A stretch of 64,000 nt of DNA from Ophiura sarsii (Eukaryota; Echinodermata; Ophiuroidea; Amphilepidida; Ophiuridae). Below are positions 1 through 11,389 of the stretch, in pieces. Location: NCBI GenBank assembly GCA_035610835.1, contig CM069449.1, forward strand, positions 56,395,782 to 56,459,781, in the 5' to 3' direction. The stretch's first letter is position 1. Each line of letters opens with the position of its first letter. Under the pieces are notes generated by a model. The model did no database searches. It was given only the letters and a program-made list of their open reading frames with translations, and was not told the DNA's origin. The position numbers and the translations under genes were made by a program.

Positions 1-717
1 CAACTGTGCCCATCAAACCCTGTAACTATCGGTAATAGTCCCACATTTCCGTCAGATGCTGCACGAAACCTTGGAGTCATCTTTGACCAACATCTGTCAA
101 TGACTACACATGTGAATAAACTGTGTCAATCAGCCTCGTTTGCTTTACGCGCCATTGGACAGATCAGAAAGTACCTTGATCGAGCGTCAACGGAGAAACT
201 TGTGCACGCGTTTGTCTCATCTAGATTAGATTACTGTAACTGCCTTTTGTATGGAGTTCCTGATAAACCTATCTCTAAATTACAACGTGTTCAAAACTCG
301 GCAGCCAGATTAGTTACAGGCACAAAGAATCGTGACCATATAAGTCACGTCATCAGAAATATCCACTGGCTTCCTATTAAGAAAAGAATCGTGTTCAAGA
401 TCCTGTTCATTGTGTATAAATCACTTAACAATGCTGGTTCAAGTTATGTGTCTGAATTGCTGAAACCTTATATTCCCACGACGAACCTTCGCTCTGGCTC
501 CCGTGAGTTTCTTGTTGTTCCAAAAAGCAAAATGAAGTCTTTCGGTGATGGTGGAGTATGGTCGGGCCTTAACGCTCGACCAATCAGCAAATGCGTCAAC
601 GCTGTGGGCGGGGCCTATGGTGTTCTGGAGAACAGACGACCAAACTACCTCCCAAAGCGCCGTAAATTTGTATTTCTAGCACATCACAGGCATCAACATC
701 GTAACAAACTTGCTTAG
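1..717 (+). pseudogene. 3' part of a CR1/L2-type LINE reverse transcriptase
   Basis: The frame is open from the first base, so the element enters from outside the window. It encodes the region downstream of the RT palm: an ARNLGVIFDQHLSM block, then KLVHAFVSSRLDYCNCLLYG, then HISHVIRNIHWLPIKKRI, the usual order in CR1/L2-like RTs. Near position 545 the expected FGDRAF-type block becomes FGDGG and the family match stops. The last ~57 codons to the stop at 717 do not look like LINE protein, so a break or foreign insertion lies at about 545-550. The region is a dead fragment of an RNA-templated mobile element. Clade assignment (CR1 against L2) is from memory of the families. Confidence 0.85.
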
Positions 718-1149
718 ACCTACTATTTTAACATACCAGGACATACACAATATCATTCCATCATCAAAGATAGTTTGATTTGTCTGGGATTTGCCTATTT
801 CGGCTGTATTTTCATGAATGGGAGCTTAAGATAAAATATATGACGTCAAAAATCGGGCAAAGTGTTCTTCTTGCTGATTGGTGCGTAGACAAAAGCAACG
901 CTACAAAGTTGGCCTGAATTCTACTCTGCGTTGGTCCGAGCGTTCGCCGCTCTCACCCAAAGCGTAGGCTGATCGAATTATCGGAAAACGCTTTCCGGAT
1001 CGGGCGTTGTTTTGGTTTTGTTATGGGTACTGATGCGCATGTGTCAGAGCGCAAGCGTTGCAGCGTTGGTGCAGTATGACCAGGCCTTTAAAGGCATGTA
1101 AGGGCCAGTAGGCTACGTATACCTCAACACATTGTAATTGTATTCTCAA
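546..1149. other. Sequence replacing the LINE end, with CCAAT and GC boxes
   Basis: After the LINE breaks off there is a CCAAT box at 580-584 and a GGGCGGGGCC GC box at 606-615. ACCAATCAGCAA at 579-590 has an exact inverted partner at 871-882. This could be the end of another element or promoter-like DNA. No gene is seen downstream to 1149. Confidence 0.3.
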
Positions 1150-1460
1150 GCCGCTCGAATGTGATTTTGTATACGCTTCAATGTCACCCTTCGAATCATG
1201 GTATTGCATATACCCTTCAATTATACGGTCTTCGAACGCCCTTCAATAATTGTATTTGTATCTCGCTTATGAACTATTTCGGCTCAGAGGAAGGGTGTTT
1301 GAACTTGTGTTCGAAGAGTGTGCAAAGACTAAGACTGATCTGCATCATTTAACCAATGTATAATTAAATGAAGGGTATTTTATAAACAGCATTCTAATAA
1401 TAGTATTCGATTGCTATGTTTTGAATATTGAGTGAAGAGTGTTTGAAGGCTGTACATAAC
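1150..1460. repeat. Dispersed GAAGGGT / TTCGAA motif cluster, partly inverted
   Basis: The left half has CACCCTTCGAA, ACCCTTCAATTATAC and TTCGAACGCCCTTCA. The right half has GAAGGGTGTTTGAA, GTGTTCGAAG and GTATAATTAAATGAAGGGTA. The two halves read as a degenerate inverted duplication, probably an old palindromic MITE. No coding sequence is seen. Confidence 0.4.
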
Positions 1461-1552
1461 GATAAGGGCACCTGAAAAAATATCATACCCTGTCGCCCCT
1501 CTGACAAGTGACCTCAGATACGCCAATGTAATAAATATGTTTCTGTTTCAGG

Positions 1553-1600
1553 TTCAGTATCGAACGCAGGATCGAACGCAGTATCGAACGCCGGAATCGC
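1553..1600. repeat. 12-bp tandem repeat (about 3.5 copies)
   Basis: Units read AGTATCGAACGC, AGGATCGAACGC, AGTATCGAACGC and then a diverged partial copy. It makes the local frame open but looks like a microrepeat and not a gene. Confidence 0.6.
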
Positions 1601-1860
1601 GAGTTATATTCTTGTTGTCGTGGTTGTTGTTGTCATATTCGTCAGGAAGAACGCGGACCCATACCACATGTACGAATAAAGACGACAACCGTAGAACAAC
1701 GTTAATCAGACTGTGGTACGTAAGTCGACGAAACAACCCATTATTGTACGGGCTCGACCGACCATTTTTTTAATAGAAATTGGTGACAAATATTTCACGT
1801 GCAAAAAATGTTTTACTCATCCAATACCGGCAACATTTTTACGGATTTTGGTGATTTGTA

Positions 1861-1885
1861 GGGGGGGGGGGGGGGGGGGGGGGGG
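1861..1885 (+). repeat. Poly-G tract, 25 nt
   Basis: Uninterrupted run of G, one of twelve long runs in the window that are all G on the plus strand. It follows GTGATTTGTA and precedes CGACCCACC. Confidence 0.9.
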
Positions 1886-2000
1886 CGACCCACCCGACCG
1901 AAGAGGTCAGTTTGCCGATACAGCACGGGGTTTTGTCGCCCAAATTGTTAGCCGGAGACATAAATTATCCAAATGCGGGACATGTTGTTTCTAACTTTCT

Positions 2001-2334
2001 ATATGTGACCTGCTCCCACAAAATCGGCGTAAAGTCGTGACGAAGATATTGCTGAATTGTGAGCTAGGATAGCATGTTACTGTTTTGTTGCCATTTATGT
2101 ATGGACCAAGCCCGTTTATTATAGCGGGATTATAAAATAAATAGCCTGGCTTGGCTTGTAATACTCTTAAAATAACAATACATACTGCTATTTTAGAATT
2201 CCCCTATAATAGAAGGGACCATGGGTCCATACCAACAGCAATTTAAACGGCAAATCAATAATATGCTATGCTGCCTCAATTCAGCAACATTTCGACTCGA
2301 CTTTACGCTCATTGTGTGTGAGCAGGTCACATAT
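2001..2334. mobile_element. Palindromic MITE with TATGTGACC ends
   Basis: ATATGTGACCTGCT at 2001-2014 is matched in reverse complement by AGCAGGTCACATAT at 2321-2334. Similarity continues inward for about 120 bp on each side with mismatches, including GCGTAAAGTCG and TTGCTGAATTG. It has no ORF, so it would be a non-autonomous TIR element. The superfamily is not determined. Confidence 0.65.
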
Positions 2335-2659
2335 CACCAAAAATATCATTCACTCGAATAAGCGATATATTTATTGACAAAGAATCTTACTTTCTTGACA
2401 GAAGTTGTACTTTAATACTGTAGTGTCGCGATGAGGATGATAATTATCGCAATTTAAATGGCCAACCTTCCCTTTGGTGGACCAACAACGGAACTTTCAG
2501 TAACAATTAGTCCTACATGTAGATCCTATGGATACGACAACGCATTATAACAATATAAATCTAAAGTCAGGGCCTAAAAGTATAAAGTTGTAATTAAAAC
2601 CACTATAATAGATTACGGAACAGAAGACCGCAATCCTTTTAGAACAGCTATACAGTTTG

Positions 2660-3015
2660 TTGCTCACCAGAAGGGAACAGTTCACGTTATGCTTGATAAA
2701 TATATTGAGCAGATAAGATAATGGTTTCAGTTTCCGCTAAAATTATAGAGCAGATAAGGGATATGTTTTAGTTATCGATAACATTATCGAGCAGATAAGG
2801 GAACAGTTTCAGTTATGCTCGATAATATAGAGCATTCAAGGGAATTTTCGCGGTACGGTGACAGTTCCAGTTATCGAGAGCATCAGCATGATGCATGATG
2901 ATCTGGAGCATGATCGAGCAGATAAGGGAACGGTTTCAGTTATGCTCGATAAAACTATCGAGCAGATAAAGGAATATTTTTAGTTTTGCTTGATAATATT
3001 ATCGAGCATTATGGA
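2660..3015. repeat. Degenerate tandem repeat around ATCGAGCAGATAAGGGA
   Basis: The block GAGCAGATAA recurs at about 2706, 2749, 2789, 2917 and 2961, followed by GGGAACRGTTTCAGTTATGC and CTCGATAAT-like segments. Period is roughly 42-60 bp with one irregular stretch near 2830-2910. Each unit contains a small ATTATCGA/TCGATAAT palindrome. Confidence 0.7.
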
Positions 3016-3719
3016 GTCTCCTTTTTTTTATTGACTAGCGATGTTTGTATTTTGCTCTCATATTTCTACAGAATGAAGAGCTTAAAGGAGTTGTTATTTG
3101 AAAACAAACTTTGAAAGTTCACTGCAGAATCAATAGTGTATCGTGCGATATTGTTATCGTGTACACTGATGACAAGGCGAAGTGTTACATGAAATCCTGT
3201 ACATTTAGCGACTGTTGCGTTTACCTCACGAGATCCGATCTAATCCGACCCTGGAAAGCTTGTACATGTATAATGCCATGCGCATTGCGTCAATCCGTTG
3301 GCCTGTTTTAATGGTAACGGACCGATATTGCGGTAATTGTTATACTATTGGGCTGGGCACGGATCATAACAATTGTAATTTTTCGGGGGAAACCGTGAAG
3401 ATATTTTGACTATGTCTATTGACTATATATATTTATGTCTATGTCTATGATTTCCTTCATTCCTTGCAGAACCGTCTTAAATCGTTTAGCATGGTGACAT
3501 ACACTTTACGTCACTATAATACCACCGACGATTGACACTTTTCGGTTACCAATTCCTGCTGATACAAATGTCTGCAAAAGGAACATCCTCTATTGTTTGA
3601 CTTTAGGGGAAAATAATTACAGAATGTATTATAATGTACATAACTCACTTCAGAAATTGAATGCAAAACTCTTTGGCCAAATTTTAATTAAAAAAACAAA
3701 AAACATAGCATCAGTGCTC
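3016..3719. other. No gene or repeat recognised
   Basis: Short open frames here have no recognisable protein features. Nothing supportable is seen. Confidence 0.5.
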
Positions 3720-3739
3720 AAAGTATGTTGAATGATATG

Positions 3740-4000
3740 CCTAATGCTTAACCCTCGTCCTCCTCATTTCCCTCACTTAAAAGCAAAATGTTAGCCTATA
3801 TTTCACTGTACAGACGAATACAACAGGATTTTGAGGTCGGCCATGTTTAGTGACGTCATTGTGACGTCATGCGTGAAATGCTTGTACGTGTTTTGGTATG
3901 TAAAGAGGGGACCTCTAGCTATACCATGGTACCAAAATAAGCATACACTGCATCTCGGTTTGGATTTTAGGGGAGGTAACCACCACCCCCTTGGGATGCC
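3740..4000 (-). mobile_element. Internally deleted copy of the TIR element found at 8177-9209
   Basis: About 200 bp here match the reverse complement of 8447-8640: CCTATATTTCACT, GATTTTGAGGTCGGCCATG, TGACGTCATGCGTGA, GTTTTGGTATGTA and CTAGCTATACCATGGTACC occur in the same order. The copy lacks about 260 bp present in the other one, between a GTGAGGGAAATG block and the GAGGACGAGGGTT block. It carries two perfect TGACGTCA sites at 3851-3858 and 3862-3869. Confidence 0.7.
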
Positions 4001-4009
4001 CAATGTGAT

Positions 4010-4440
4010 GATCTATTAGCTACATTATTATTGGATGACCCATTTGATTTAATATTTAAATGAGGCACAATGAGACAAGACAAGAAAATTGAGTTATTCA
4101 TATCATGATGATATGTTTAAGTTAAGAGACATTTTAATACCAAAGTCAATGTTAAATCCCCAACAATGAAAGAACCACGTTTCATGGCACTAAACAAATT
4201 AGTAATATTTATCCAACGAGGATATTTCTCCACAAAAAAATGTAAAGTATAAATAGCATAAAAATAAATGTAAGACGTGTAATGAAATAGATCATATTGA
4301 ATATTTCTTTTGTTATTGTAAAAAGATAAAGAGTGTACGGTCTGAGGTCAACAACATATTATCGCAAACACATAACAGAATTATGTAAGTTACAGTTACA
4401 GATGTATTATTTGGCTATAATCAAGGGGATGATGACACAA
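4010..4440. other. No feature recognised
   Basis: AT-rich sequence without coding signal or clear repeats. Confidence 0.5.
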
Positions 4441-4445
4441 AGGGT

Positions 4446-4662
4446 TGTATCTGGATTTCCAAACCCCTCTTTAGGAAGAGTTTATGAAGAATAGAAATTG
4501 TCTGGAGTTTCGGTGATCATTCAAACCGTAGAATTTAAAAGTCTGGATTCCCGAACCCCTCTATAGGGAGAGTTTATGTAGGATAGATATTGTCTGGATT
4601 TCCAGTGATCACTGGAACAGAAAAAGTCTGGATTAAAAAGTGCAGAAATCCGAACCCCTCTA
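4446..4662. repeat. Tandem repeat of about 95 bp, two full copies plus a part
   Basis: CTGGATTTCCAAACCCCTCT, CTGGATTCCCGAACCCCTCT and a third AATCCGAACCCCTCTATA recur at roughly 92-99 bp spacing, each followed by RGAGTTTATG and GATCAYTSRAAC segments. The third copy is interrupted by the MITE at 4665-5029. Confidence 0.7.
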
Positions 4663-4664
4663 TA

Positions 4665-5029
4665 CACTCTTAATTATTTTTACACAACACTGGGTAAAAT
4701 GTTAGTGGTAAGGCGAAAATGGTAAAAAGTTTGGTAAATTTTTACCGCAATTTGAGCAAACTTAGAAAATCTTAACAGATGACACATTGGTAGTTTGCAT
4801 GTGTGTGACGTGTAAAAAAAAGTACCCTGGTGCGATGTAAAAATAGCAGAACCCATAGTAAAACATACCCTTTGTGGAGCTAAAATGCGTGCTACGATAT
4901 CTGTTGCGCAACGATTCCTATTATGCGGGGTAAAATTCGTCATTCTGCGGGTAAACAATTCCCACAAGTGCATGAGCCACAGTGATTTGTAATACTTTAC
5001 CCAGTTTTGGGTAAAAATAATTTACAGTG
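4665..5029. mobile_element. TA-flanked MITE with CACT ends
   Basis: The ends read CACTCTTAATTATTTTTAC and GTAAAAATAATTTACAGTG (one end reverse complementing the other with gaps), flanked by TA at 4663-4664 and 5030-5031. The insertion sits in the CTCTATAGGG motif of the adjacent tandem repeat, so the empty site is visible in the neighbouring unit. No ORF of note. Confidence 0.65.
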
Positions 5030-5301
5030 TAGGGGGTGTGCACATATTATCTGGAATAGCCTAATAGAATTTTATTGTTTGAGCTGCAAATCAGAGATTT
5101 ATAATAATACCTGCATGTAAAAATGATATTTGTATGATGCTTATATAAGTTGAATTATAGAATGCAGACTCAATATTGTAATGGGCTGTGTAATGTTATA
5201 GGTAAACATGGAAACATTTTGTAGTATTTTAAAGATTTGATTTAAAATGTATATTAAAATAAAATATGTAAATTAAGGACATTAGGCAATAACCAAAAGA
5301 A

Positions 5302-5645
5302 GTTTGTTTCCAGTAGCGAGCCTGAAAAGTCAAATGCAAAATGCGGTTGTTGTTTTTTGGGAGGTTTTTTTTTGGCTCTAATTCGTAGTAGAGATTGAAA
5401 TGGTTTTATTTATTCAAATCTGTGCATTTGTGTTACTCTTATCCTCGCTAAAATGTGATATTCGCCACAGATTTTCACTTTCGTGTTTGCTGTATGTGGC
5501 CAATCGCTATCTTGAAACATGTTGCACACAATTTCGACAAAAGATGGCGGCCTAACAATATGTTTTCCCGTTTTTTCTATCAATAAAATTAAAATTCGCA
5601 AGAATCAAGTGTCCCAGTGAAAACCGCGCACTACTGGAAACAAAC
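5302..5645. mobile_element. Possible short-TIR MITE
   Basis: GTTTGTTTCCAGTAG near 5302 and its reverse complement CTACTGGAAACAAAC near 5631-5645 bound 344 bp without a gene. No target duplication was recognised. Confidence 0.45.
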
Positions 5646-5861
5646 GTGTTGTTTTGTTTGGCCGTTATCGCCCTGTTTGATAACGCAATACGGGAAGAAG
5701 ATACCTATGGTTGGGTGCCATATTACATGAGGCCGGAGGAATCAAACAGGGGATAACGAATTTATCACTTAGGAAAAACGCAATATATTTGGTATTGAGT
5801 AGTAGCTTTTAATTGGATTAATCAAGTTTTGGATTGAATGATGGATTTAACCAATCAGAGC

Positions 5862-5886
5862 GGTTTGTTTGTTTGTTTGTTTGTTT
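5862..5886. repeat. (GTTT)n microsatellite
   Basis: About six GTTT units. A small palindrome, GTCTGTAC-A-GTACAGAC, follows at about 5895-5911. Confidence 0.8.
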
Positions 5887-5911
5887 ACACGGTCGGTCTG
5901 TACAGTACAGA

Positions 5912-7124
5912 CACACGCTTGGGTCCTGAAGGGACCAGACTCAAGCAAATTGCTCGGGTCAGGCTTAAAAAGCCTAATAAGCATGCTGGTTGAATTATTA
6001 TTAAAAACAGCCACTCCCAACAAATAAAGTTAACAATTTGCTGTCAGCCTTCAGACTTGAGAAAAGAATAGTCTTGATCCAATCTCATTGCGTTCTGGGA
6101 ACAGCTTATTACAATGCAATACAGCTATATATTGCGTTGTTGCTAAATGGCTCATTACTAATCAGATTACAGCATTTGCATATATTTAAAGCTACTAATT
6201 ATGTGAAAATATTGAAATTGTATGAAAATGATAATCATATGTCAACATAAATATATGGAGAGAGGATAATAAACACAATTGATTTAAAAAAATGCATCAC
6301 ATCACCTTGTATTTTTTTTACAACTTTCAGTCTTTTGTGTGATACAAGATGAAATAGGACTTTATGCATTTGAGTGATGCTTCCTCCTGCGACCTTGTCC
6401 GACATTTATGTTCTTAAATCAAATTGGCTACTGCCACGTTGTGCCTCATTTACTCGTGGCGTCAATCCGTCTTGAAATGTGTGTGGGAGAGGGGGGCATC
6501 ATCACGAAATCGTCGTGAGGTCTAGGGGAAAAGACCTTGCGAGCACTGTGGGGTTTCTGGCGTTTTGAAGGCTCTGGGAGGGCTCTCCTTGGACATATTT
6601 GTTTCTATTAACACATTTTCTTCTCATTCATTTTTCTACATTTTTTTCTTCATATTTTGGGAAAAGTCATTAAATATATCGACCTAAATCATTATTTTCA
6701 CAATCAATTTTCTTGGGGTGTGAAGTGGAAATTTGTCAATCATCAAATATTAATAATGTGCTATAAAGACATGAAAAAAGGGATGAGTTTTGCGGCGTGG
6801 GGTCCAGGAGCTCGTTTGGGTCCCTGGTGGGTGTCCTGGGGGCACCCCCTCGTACGGTAGTTGGGTCATCCATCGGTAAATGTCCCATTTCGGTCCCGAT
6901 ACTTTGATATCTCTGCTCTACATATTTCACTACAATGTCACATAAACCAACATAGATCAACATGAAGCCATCTATTTGCCGACTTATGTTGCTAGTTTGC
7001 CATATTTTATGATCATTACGGTGCATCAAATCTGAACCAAATTTCGCCAAAATTCATTATAGTGGATAAACATCACCATGCACAACATACAGTTGAATGG
7101 ACTTCTCATTAAATTGGTTCAGAA
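5912..7124. other. No gene recognised
   Basis: Several 60-100 codon frames are open on both strands but none has recognisable motifs. GC-rich G runs at 6488-6600 and 6795-6860 look like eroded repeat DNA. Confidence 0.4.
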
Positions 7125-7667
7125 TTGATTATCCTCTTAAAAGGCGATCATCTCTTACATCGTTGTGATCATCTCTATGAGCAAGAATTGGTGAAGTGGA
7201 CATTAACAGCTATGACGTGTGAACATCAATCTGATAATAAATTTTCCTCTCAACCATTACTGACCTTTGCATTGAAATGCCTACACTATTCTACTATCTG
7301 TCTACATGGATTGAATACACAACATGCTCAAGGTGACTCAACTGATTACTCATCATACCCATTGACATTTGGGACATGTAAAAAGATAAATTCCCTCAAT
7401 CTACTCCGCCAACCATGTCCCCATCATCACGATGATACAGAAGTTGTGTCATCGCCAACAAAGCAAAAACGTTGGCGCCGTGTGTCATCGCCAAAAAGCA
7501 AAACGAAATGTTGGCGCCATCGAGGTAGGCGTGGAGGAACATGGCTTAAGAAAGTTCCTGTTGAAGCATCCATACGACCCATACATCCTCATATGAACAA
7601 TCTTACTGGTACATCCGGTATACAAAGCGTGGTTACAATCCTAAAAGGTTTCTCAAGAAAATGTTGA
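7125..7667 (+). pseudogene. LINE ORF2 N-terminal segment
   Basis: A 180-codon frame ending just before the endonuclease frame. Its second half is basic (KQKRWRRVSSPKSKTKCWRHRGRRGG), then PIHPHMNNLTGTSGIQSVV, a layout typical of the region ahead of the endonuclease in CR1/L2-like ORF2. The first half has no recognised motif and may be unrelated. It is separated from the endonuclease by a frame break at about 7668. Confidence 0.5.
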
Positions 7668-7671
7668 CATA

Positions 7672-8176
7672 ATGTTTGTAATTGAAACATGGTTAAGCAC
7701 TCGTGTAATAGGCGAGTGCCCTCCACCCAGCTATGACTTCTTAAATTTTCCGCAAGGAACTAGTGATCATGGCGGCATTGCTTTTATTCACAAGCAGTCA
7801 ATGAATATTAAGATTATTAATCTTGATTATGATATCACTACTTTCGAATACATGTATGCTAGTGTTGTTGATCCAATGAATGGGGTCCAATGCATAGTGA
7901 TCTATAGACCACCTCCCTCCAAATAGAATGGTTTTCGTCAGTCAACGTTTCTTACCGAGTTTGATAATTTCATAAGTGAAGTTGCCTTAATGCCCATAAA
8001 CATAAAAGTGGTTATATTGGGGGACCTCAACATGCATGTTGATTTGCCATCTAAATCCGAGGTAAAACGGTTTTTAACGAGTATCGAAACCAGTTTCCAA
8101 CAGCATGTTCTTACCCCCACACACTCGTATGGTCGTATTACTGGATCTGGTAATCTCTAGACCTGATGACAACATA
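7672..8176 (+). pseudogene. LINE endonuclease (AP-type) fragment
   Basis: The frame opens with FVIETWLS, in which E is the metal-binding glutamate of the exonuclease-endonuclease-phosphatase fold. GTSDHGGIAF and CIVIYRPPPSK follow. After an in-frame stop at 7924-7926 the protein resumes with VVILGDLNMHVD (catalytic D and N) and VLTPTHSYGRITGSGNL. The final SDH block would lie past the insertion at 8177. In active LINEs this domain nicks target DNA to prime reverse transcription. Two disabling changes are seen. Confidence 0.85.
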
Positions 8177-9209
8177 CAGGGTGTCTCAATAAAAACCGTG
8201 CACGTGTTTAACCAACTTATTGACCATGAACTTGTATGATTTGGTGTAACAATTGTATACATATTGATAGACTACATGCTTAGCTTTCATATGCCTTTAA
8301 TTTCATATGATTTAGTGTTGTCAATCTTTAGATATGACCAATTAACTAAAGCTACCTAAAATAGACGTTGTGCCACTTTACAGTTTGCAATGAATTGAAA
8401 TGGTTACTCCGGAGAGGGGGGGCGGGGGGGGGGGGGGGGGGGGGGGTTACCACACATAAAAAAATCAAATCCAAAATGCAGAGTATGCTTATTTGGGTAC
8501 CATGGTATAGCTAGAAGTTACTTCTATCCATACATACCAAAACAAGTACAAACATCTCACGCATGACGTCACCAAACATGGCCGACCTCAAAATCCCGCA
8601 GTATTCGCTGGTAAGTGAAATATAGGCCAAAATAGAAATCTTCGCCAAAAAAAGTTCCAAATATCGGAATTTCACCCGTTTTTTCGCTTAGTGAGGGAAA
8701 TGGTGTTTTTAACATACGCCTATGCTATAATATTCAGGACCATACAATTAAAATATTTTTCAAAATGGTGATTTAAAAAAATTGTAAGGTGGCAACCACC
8801 CCACCCTACTATCGGACTTTGACGGCTCACCCTACCCACGGGTAAGGTTACACCCTCAATTTGTTTAGTCAAAATGAGCGCAGGGGATATAAAAGCGATC
8901 TCTAGATGCCCGAGGTCACCGTTCTTTGCGTTTTAGCGCAATCGGCGACCACCCTCTCTTTAGGAGGACGAGGGTTTTAATTCTTATCTTAAGCATGCTT
9001 TCTGTAAAAGTGGCACAACGTCGATTTTAGGTAGCTTTAGTTAATTGACAATATCTCAGGATTGACAAAATCAAAATAGATGAAACAAACGGCATATGAA
9101 AGCTAAGCGTTAAGTCTATCAATATGTTTACAATTGTTTCACCAAATTAAAGAAGTTCATGGTCAATAAGTTAGGTAAACACGTGCAAGGGTTTTTTTTA
9201 GTCACCCTG
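8177..9209. mobile_element. TIR element of about 1.03 kb with CAGGGTG ends, TA target duplication
   Basis: The left end CAGGGTGTCTCAATAAAAAC and right end GTTTTTTTTAGTCACCCTG are inverted. Similarity runs inward about 210 bp and includes GCACGTGTTTA, ACTTATTGACCATGAACTT and AAGCTACCTAAAAT. TA flanks at 8175-8176 and 9210-9211. The ends and TA duplication fit the Tc1/mariner superfamily. No transposase is encoded, so it is non-autonomous. It inserted into the LINE endonuclease-RT linker. Its core contains a poly-G run (8424-8446) and matches 3740-4000 in inverse orientation. Confidence 0.8.
8424..8446 (+). repeat. Poly-G tract, 23 nt
   Basis: Run of G after GGGGGGGC (8416-8423), inside the TIR element. 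Confidence 0.9.
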
Positions 9210-9211
9210 TA

Positions 9212-10904
9212 GTCAAATCCTGTTTGGTTCAAGATGATCTATTGTCTGGCGCAAATTATTATCATTTCACAGTTCACTGTCTCATGAACTGCAAAAAAAA
9301 CCAACTTTGACTAGGAAAACGGTTACTGTTCGTATTTTTAAGGTTATTGATTATGATTTGTATTGCTGTGATGTTGCTCATGAACTTAGAAGTATCGATC
9401 TTAATATTTCTCCACAAATGCTTATTGATCAATTCAATAGTAAAATTGTATCTATTTTAGACAGTCACGCTCCTGAGAAAGTAAATCCCGTACTGTAAGA
9501 CCAAGATACCCCTGGTACAATTAACTCCAGTAATGATCAAAGGCGGCTGCGTAGAAAATATGAAAGAAAGTGGAGAAAGAGTCATTCGTCAGAAGGCAAA
9601 AAGGTATTTGTTTATCAGAAAACGTTTGTGAATCAACTTCTTGAAAGGGCAAAAACCGAGTACTATAAAATCAAGTTGTATGCTAGTAATAATGTAAAGG
9701 GAGTCTTTCAAATTGTTAATACTCTGTTAAACAGAAACAGCTAACGTCTGCCTACTGGGCAAACGACTAAACTGATGTGCAACAAGTTTGTAACATTTTT
9801 AGGGACACGGTACCAAATACCTCAAAATCTTGATGAGGAAGCTCGTGGTAGTAAACACAGTGTAAATAGTATACATGCTGGCAATACGTGTAGGAGTAGA
9901 TTTGACAAATTAAGACAAGTTTCTGTACAGGGAGTGAGTAAATTTATAACTGGTTCACCTTTAAAGACCTGTAAACTTGATTGTGTACCAACTTGGTTAA
10001 TGAAACAACAGTATTTCTTCCGTTTATTGCTCACGTTGTAAATAGTTCTTTGTCTTTTGCAACTTTTCCAAGATCCATGGGTTGTGCTCTGATCACACCG
10101 ATACTCAAGAAACCATCCCTTGACTGCAATAATTAGGCTAATTATCGGCCTGTTTCTAACATCAGCTTTATTTCCTAAGCAATTGAAAAAGTTGTCAGCA
10201 ATCAGCTTAAGGAATACTTGTGTGAGAGCTATCTTATTGAAGTGTATCAATCTGCATATGTGTCATATAGGAGCACCGAGACTGCTCTCCTTAAGGTACA
10301 AAGTGATACGGTATATTGAATGCTGTTGACAGACGAGAGGTTGTATTTCGGTTGTATTTTGTGATGCTTGATCTGCCTGCAGCATTCGATACTACTGATC
10401 ATAATATGCTGTTGCGTCGTCTTGAGGACGGTTTTGGGATTTCTGGCAAGGCTCTCCACTGCATAAGATCTTATCTGGAGAGTCGTGTATACCAAGTTTA
10501 AATAGACGGGGTTTACTCTGATAAATGTAAATTAGACACTGGAGTTCCTCAGGGCTCTGTTCTTGGTCCTTTGGGTTTTATTCTATACATATCACCTCTT
10601 GGTAACAGTATACGTAAACATGGACTTAGTTTCCATGTTTATGCCTATGACACTCAAATATATATTTATTTTGACCCGAGTGTACCAGATGCATATCAAA
10701 CTGCTCTTTCACAACTTGAAGCATGTATCACTCCGGGGTATCACTGAGCTCAGTGACTGGATGGCTGTAAATAAATTAAAACTCAATCATAGTACAACTG
10801 AATTTTTCATTGCTGGCACCACCCAAGGACTAAACAAACTCTCACCCGTTACACTCAAAGTTGGTGATGACATGATCAAACCAAGTTCGTCGGTGCGCAA
10901 TCTC
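9212..10904 (+). pseudogene. LINE reverse transcriptase, first part
   Basis: Resumes after the TIR element in several frames. Blocks in order: ISPQMLIDQFNSKIVSILDSHAPEK (9400s), RRLRRKYERKWRKSHS and QLLERAKTEYYKIK (9540-9670), ALITPILKKPS and ANYRPVSNISF (10090-10160), LDLPAAFDTTDHNMLLRRL (about 10370-10430), [11 protein letters not shown] (about 10540-10570), [12 protein letters not shown] (about 10630-10670) and LSDWMAVNKLKLNHSTTEF. The usual YADD catalytic box reads YAYD, so the first catalytic aspartate is lost, besides many frame breaks. Confidence 0.85.
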
Positions 10905-10919
10905 CAGTGGCGTAACCAG

Positions 10920-10973
<54 letters not shown>

Positions 10974-11381
10974 CTACTCGGAACCCTTGCCCCCGCTTGC
11001 CCCCCAAATGAAATCAAGTAAAGCTGTAAATGAAATTGACAAAAAAAGTGCACACCAAATCCCCCCCCAATACTGACGTCGTGTCGGTTGAGATTGGCAC
11101 TGTCGGTTCATTTGACGAAAGGAATCATGGAATTTGATGGTCAAAAGTACACATATGAAAATCTTTCGCGCGCTATGTCTGCCCCAAAATGAAATATTCT
11201 TTGGTACAAGCTTGTTTAGAGCTCCATCTTGCACAAAATAGCTGTAGAGTCGAAAATTTTCGCGCGCTGCGCGCGTGAATCTTTACTCCTAAAATCTTGG
11301 ATTGTCTAGGAGCCCCCCCCATTTCAAGTCACTGCACATTCCTGCCCCCCCCCCAAATGAAAAAGTCTAGTTACGCCACTG
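10905..11381. mobile_element. hAT-like MITE with an exact 8-bp target duplication
   Basis: TIRs CAGTGGCGTAAC (10905-10916) and GTTACGCCACTG (11370-11381) are perfect over 12 bp. GCAATCTC flanks it on both sides (10897-10904, 11382-11389). TIRs of CAGTGG type and an 8-bp duplication are the hallmarks of hAT transposons. It lies in the LINE codons for VRNLG. No transposase. A 53-nt poly-G run lies just inside the left TIR and C-rich runs near the right one. Confidence 0.9.
10921..10973 (+). repeat. Poly-G tract, 53 nt
   Basis: The longest homopolymer in the window, beginning 16 nt inside the hAT-like MITE right after CGTAACCAGC. Confidence 0.9.
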
Positions 11382-11389
11382 GCAATCTC

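Noticed and set aside
10563..11053. Frames ending in poly-Gly or poly-Pro
   Set aside because: They read through the poly-G run in the hAT-like MITE.
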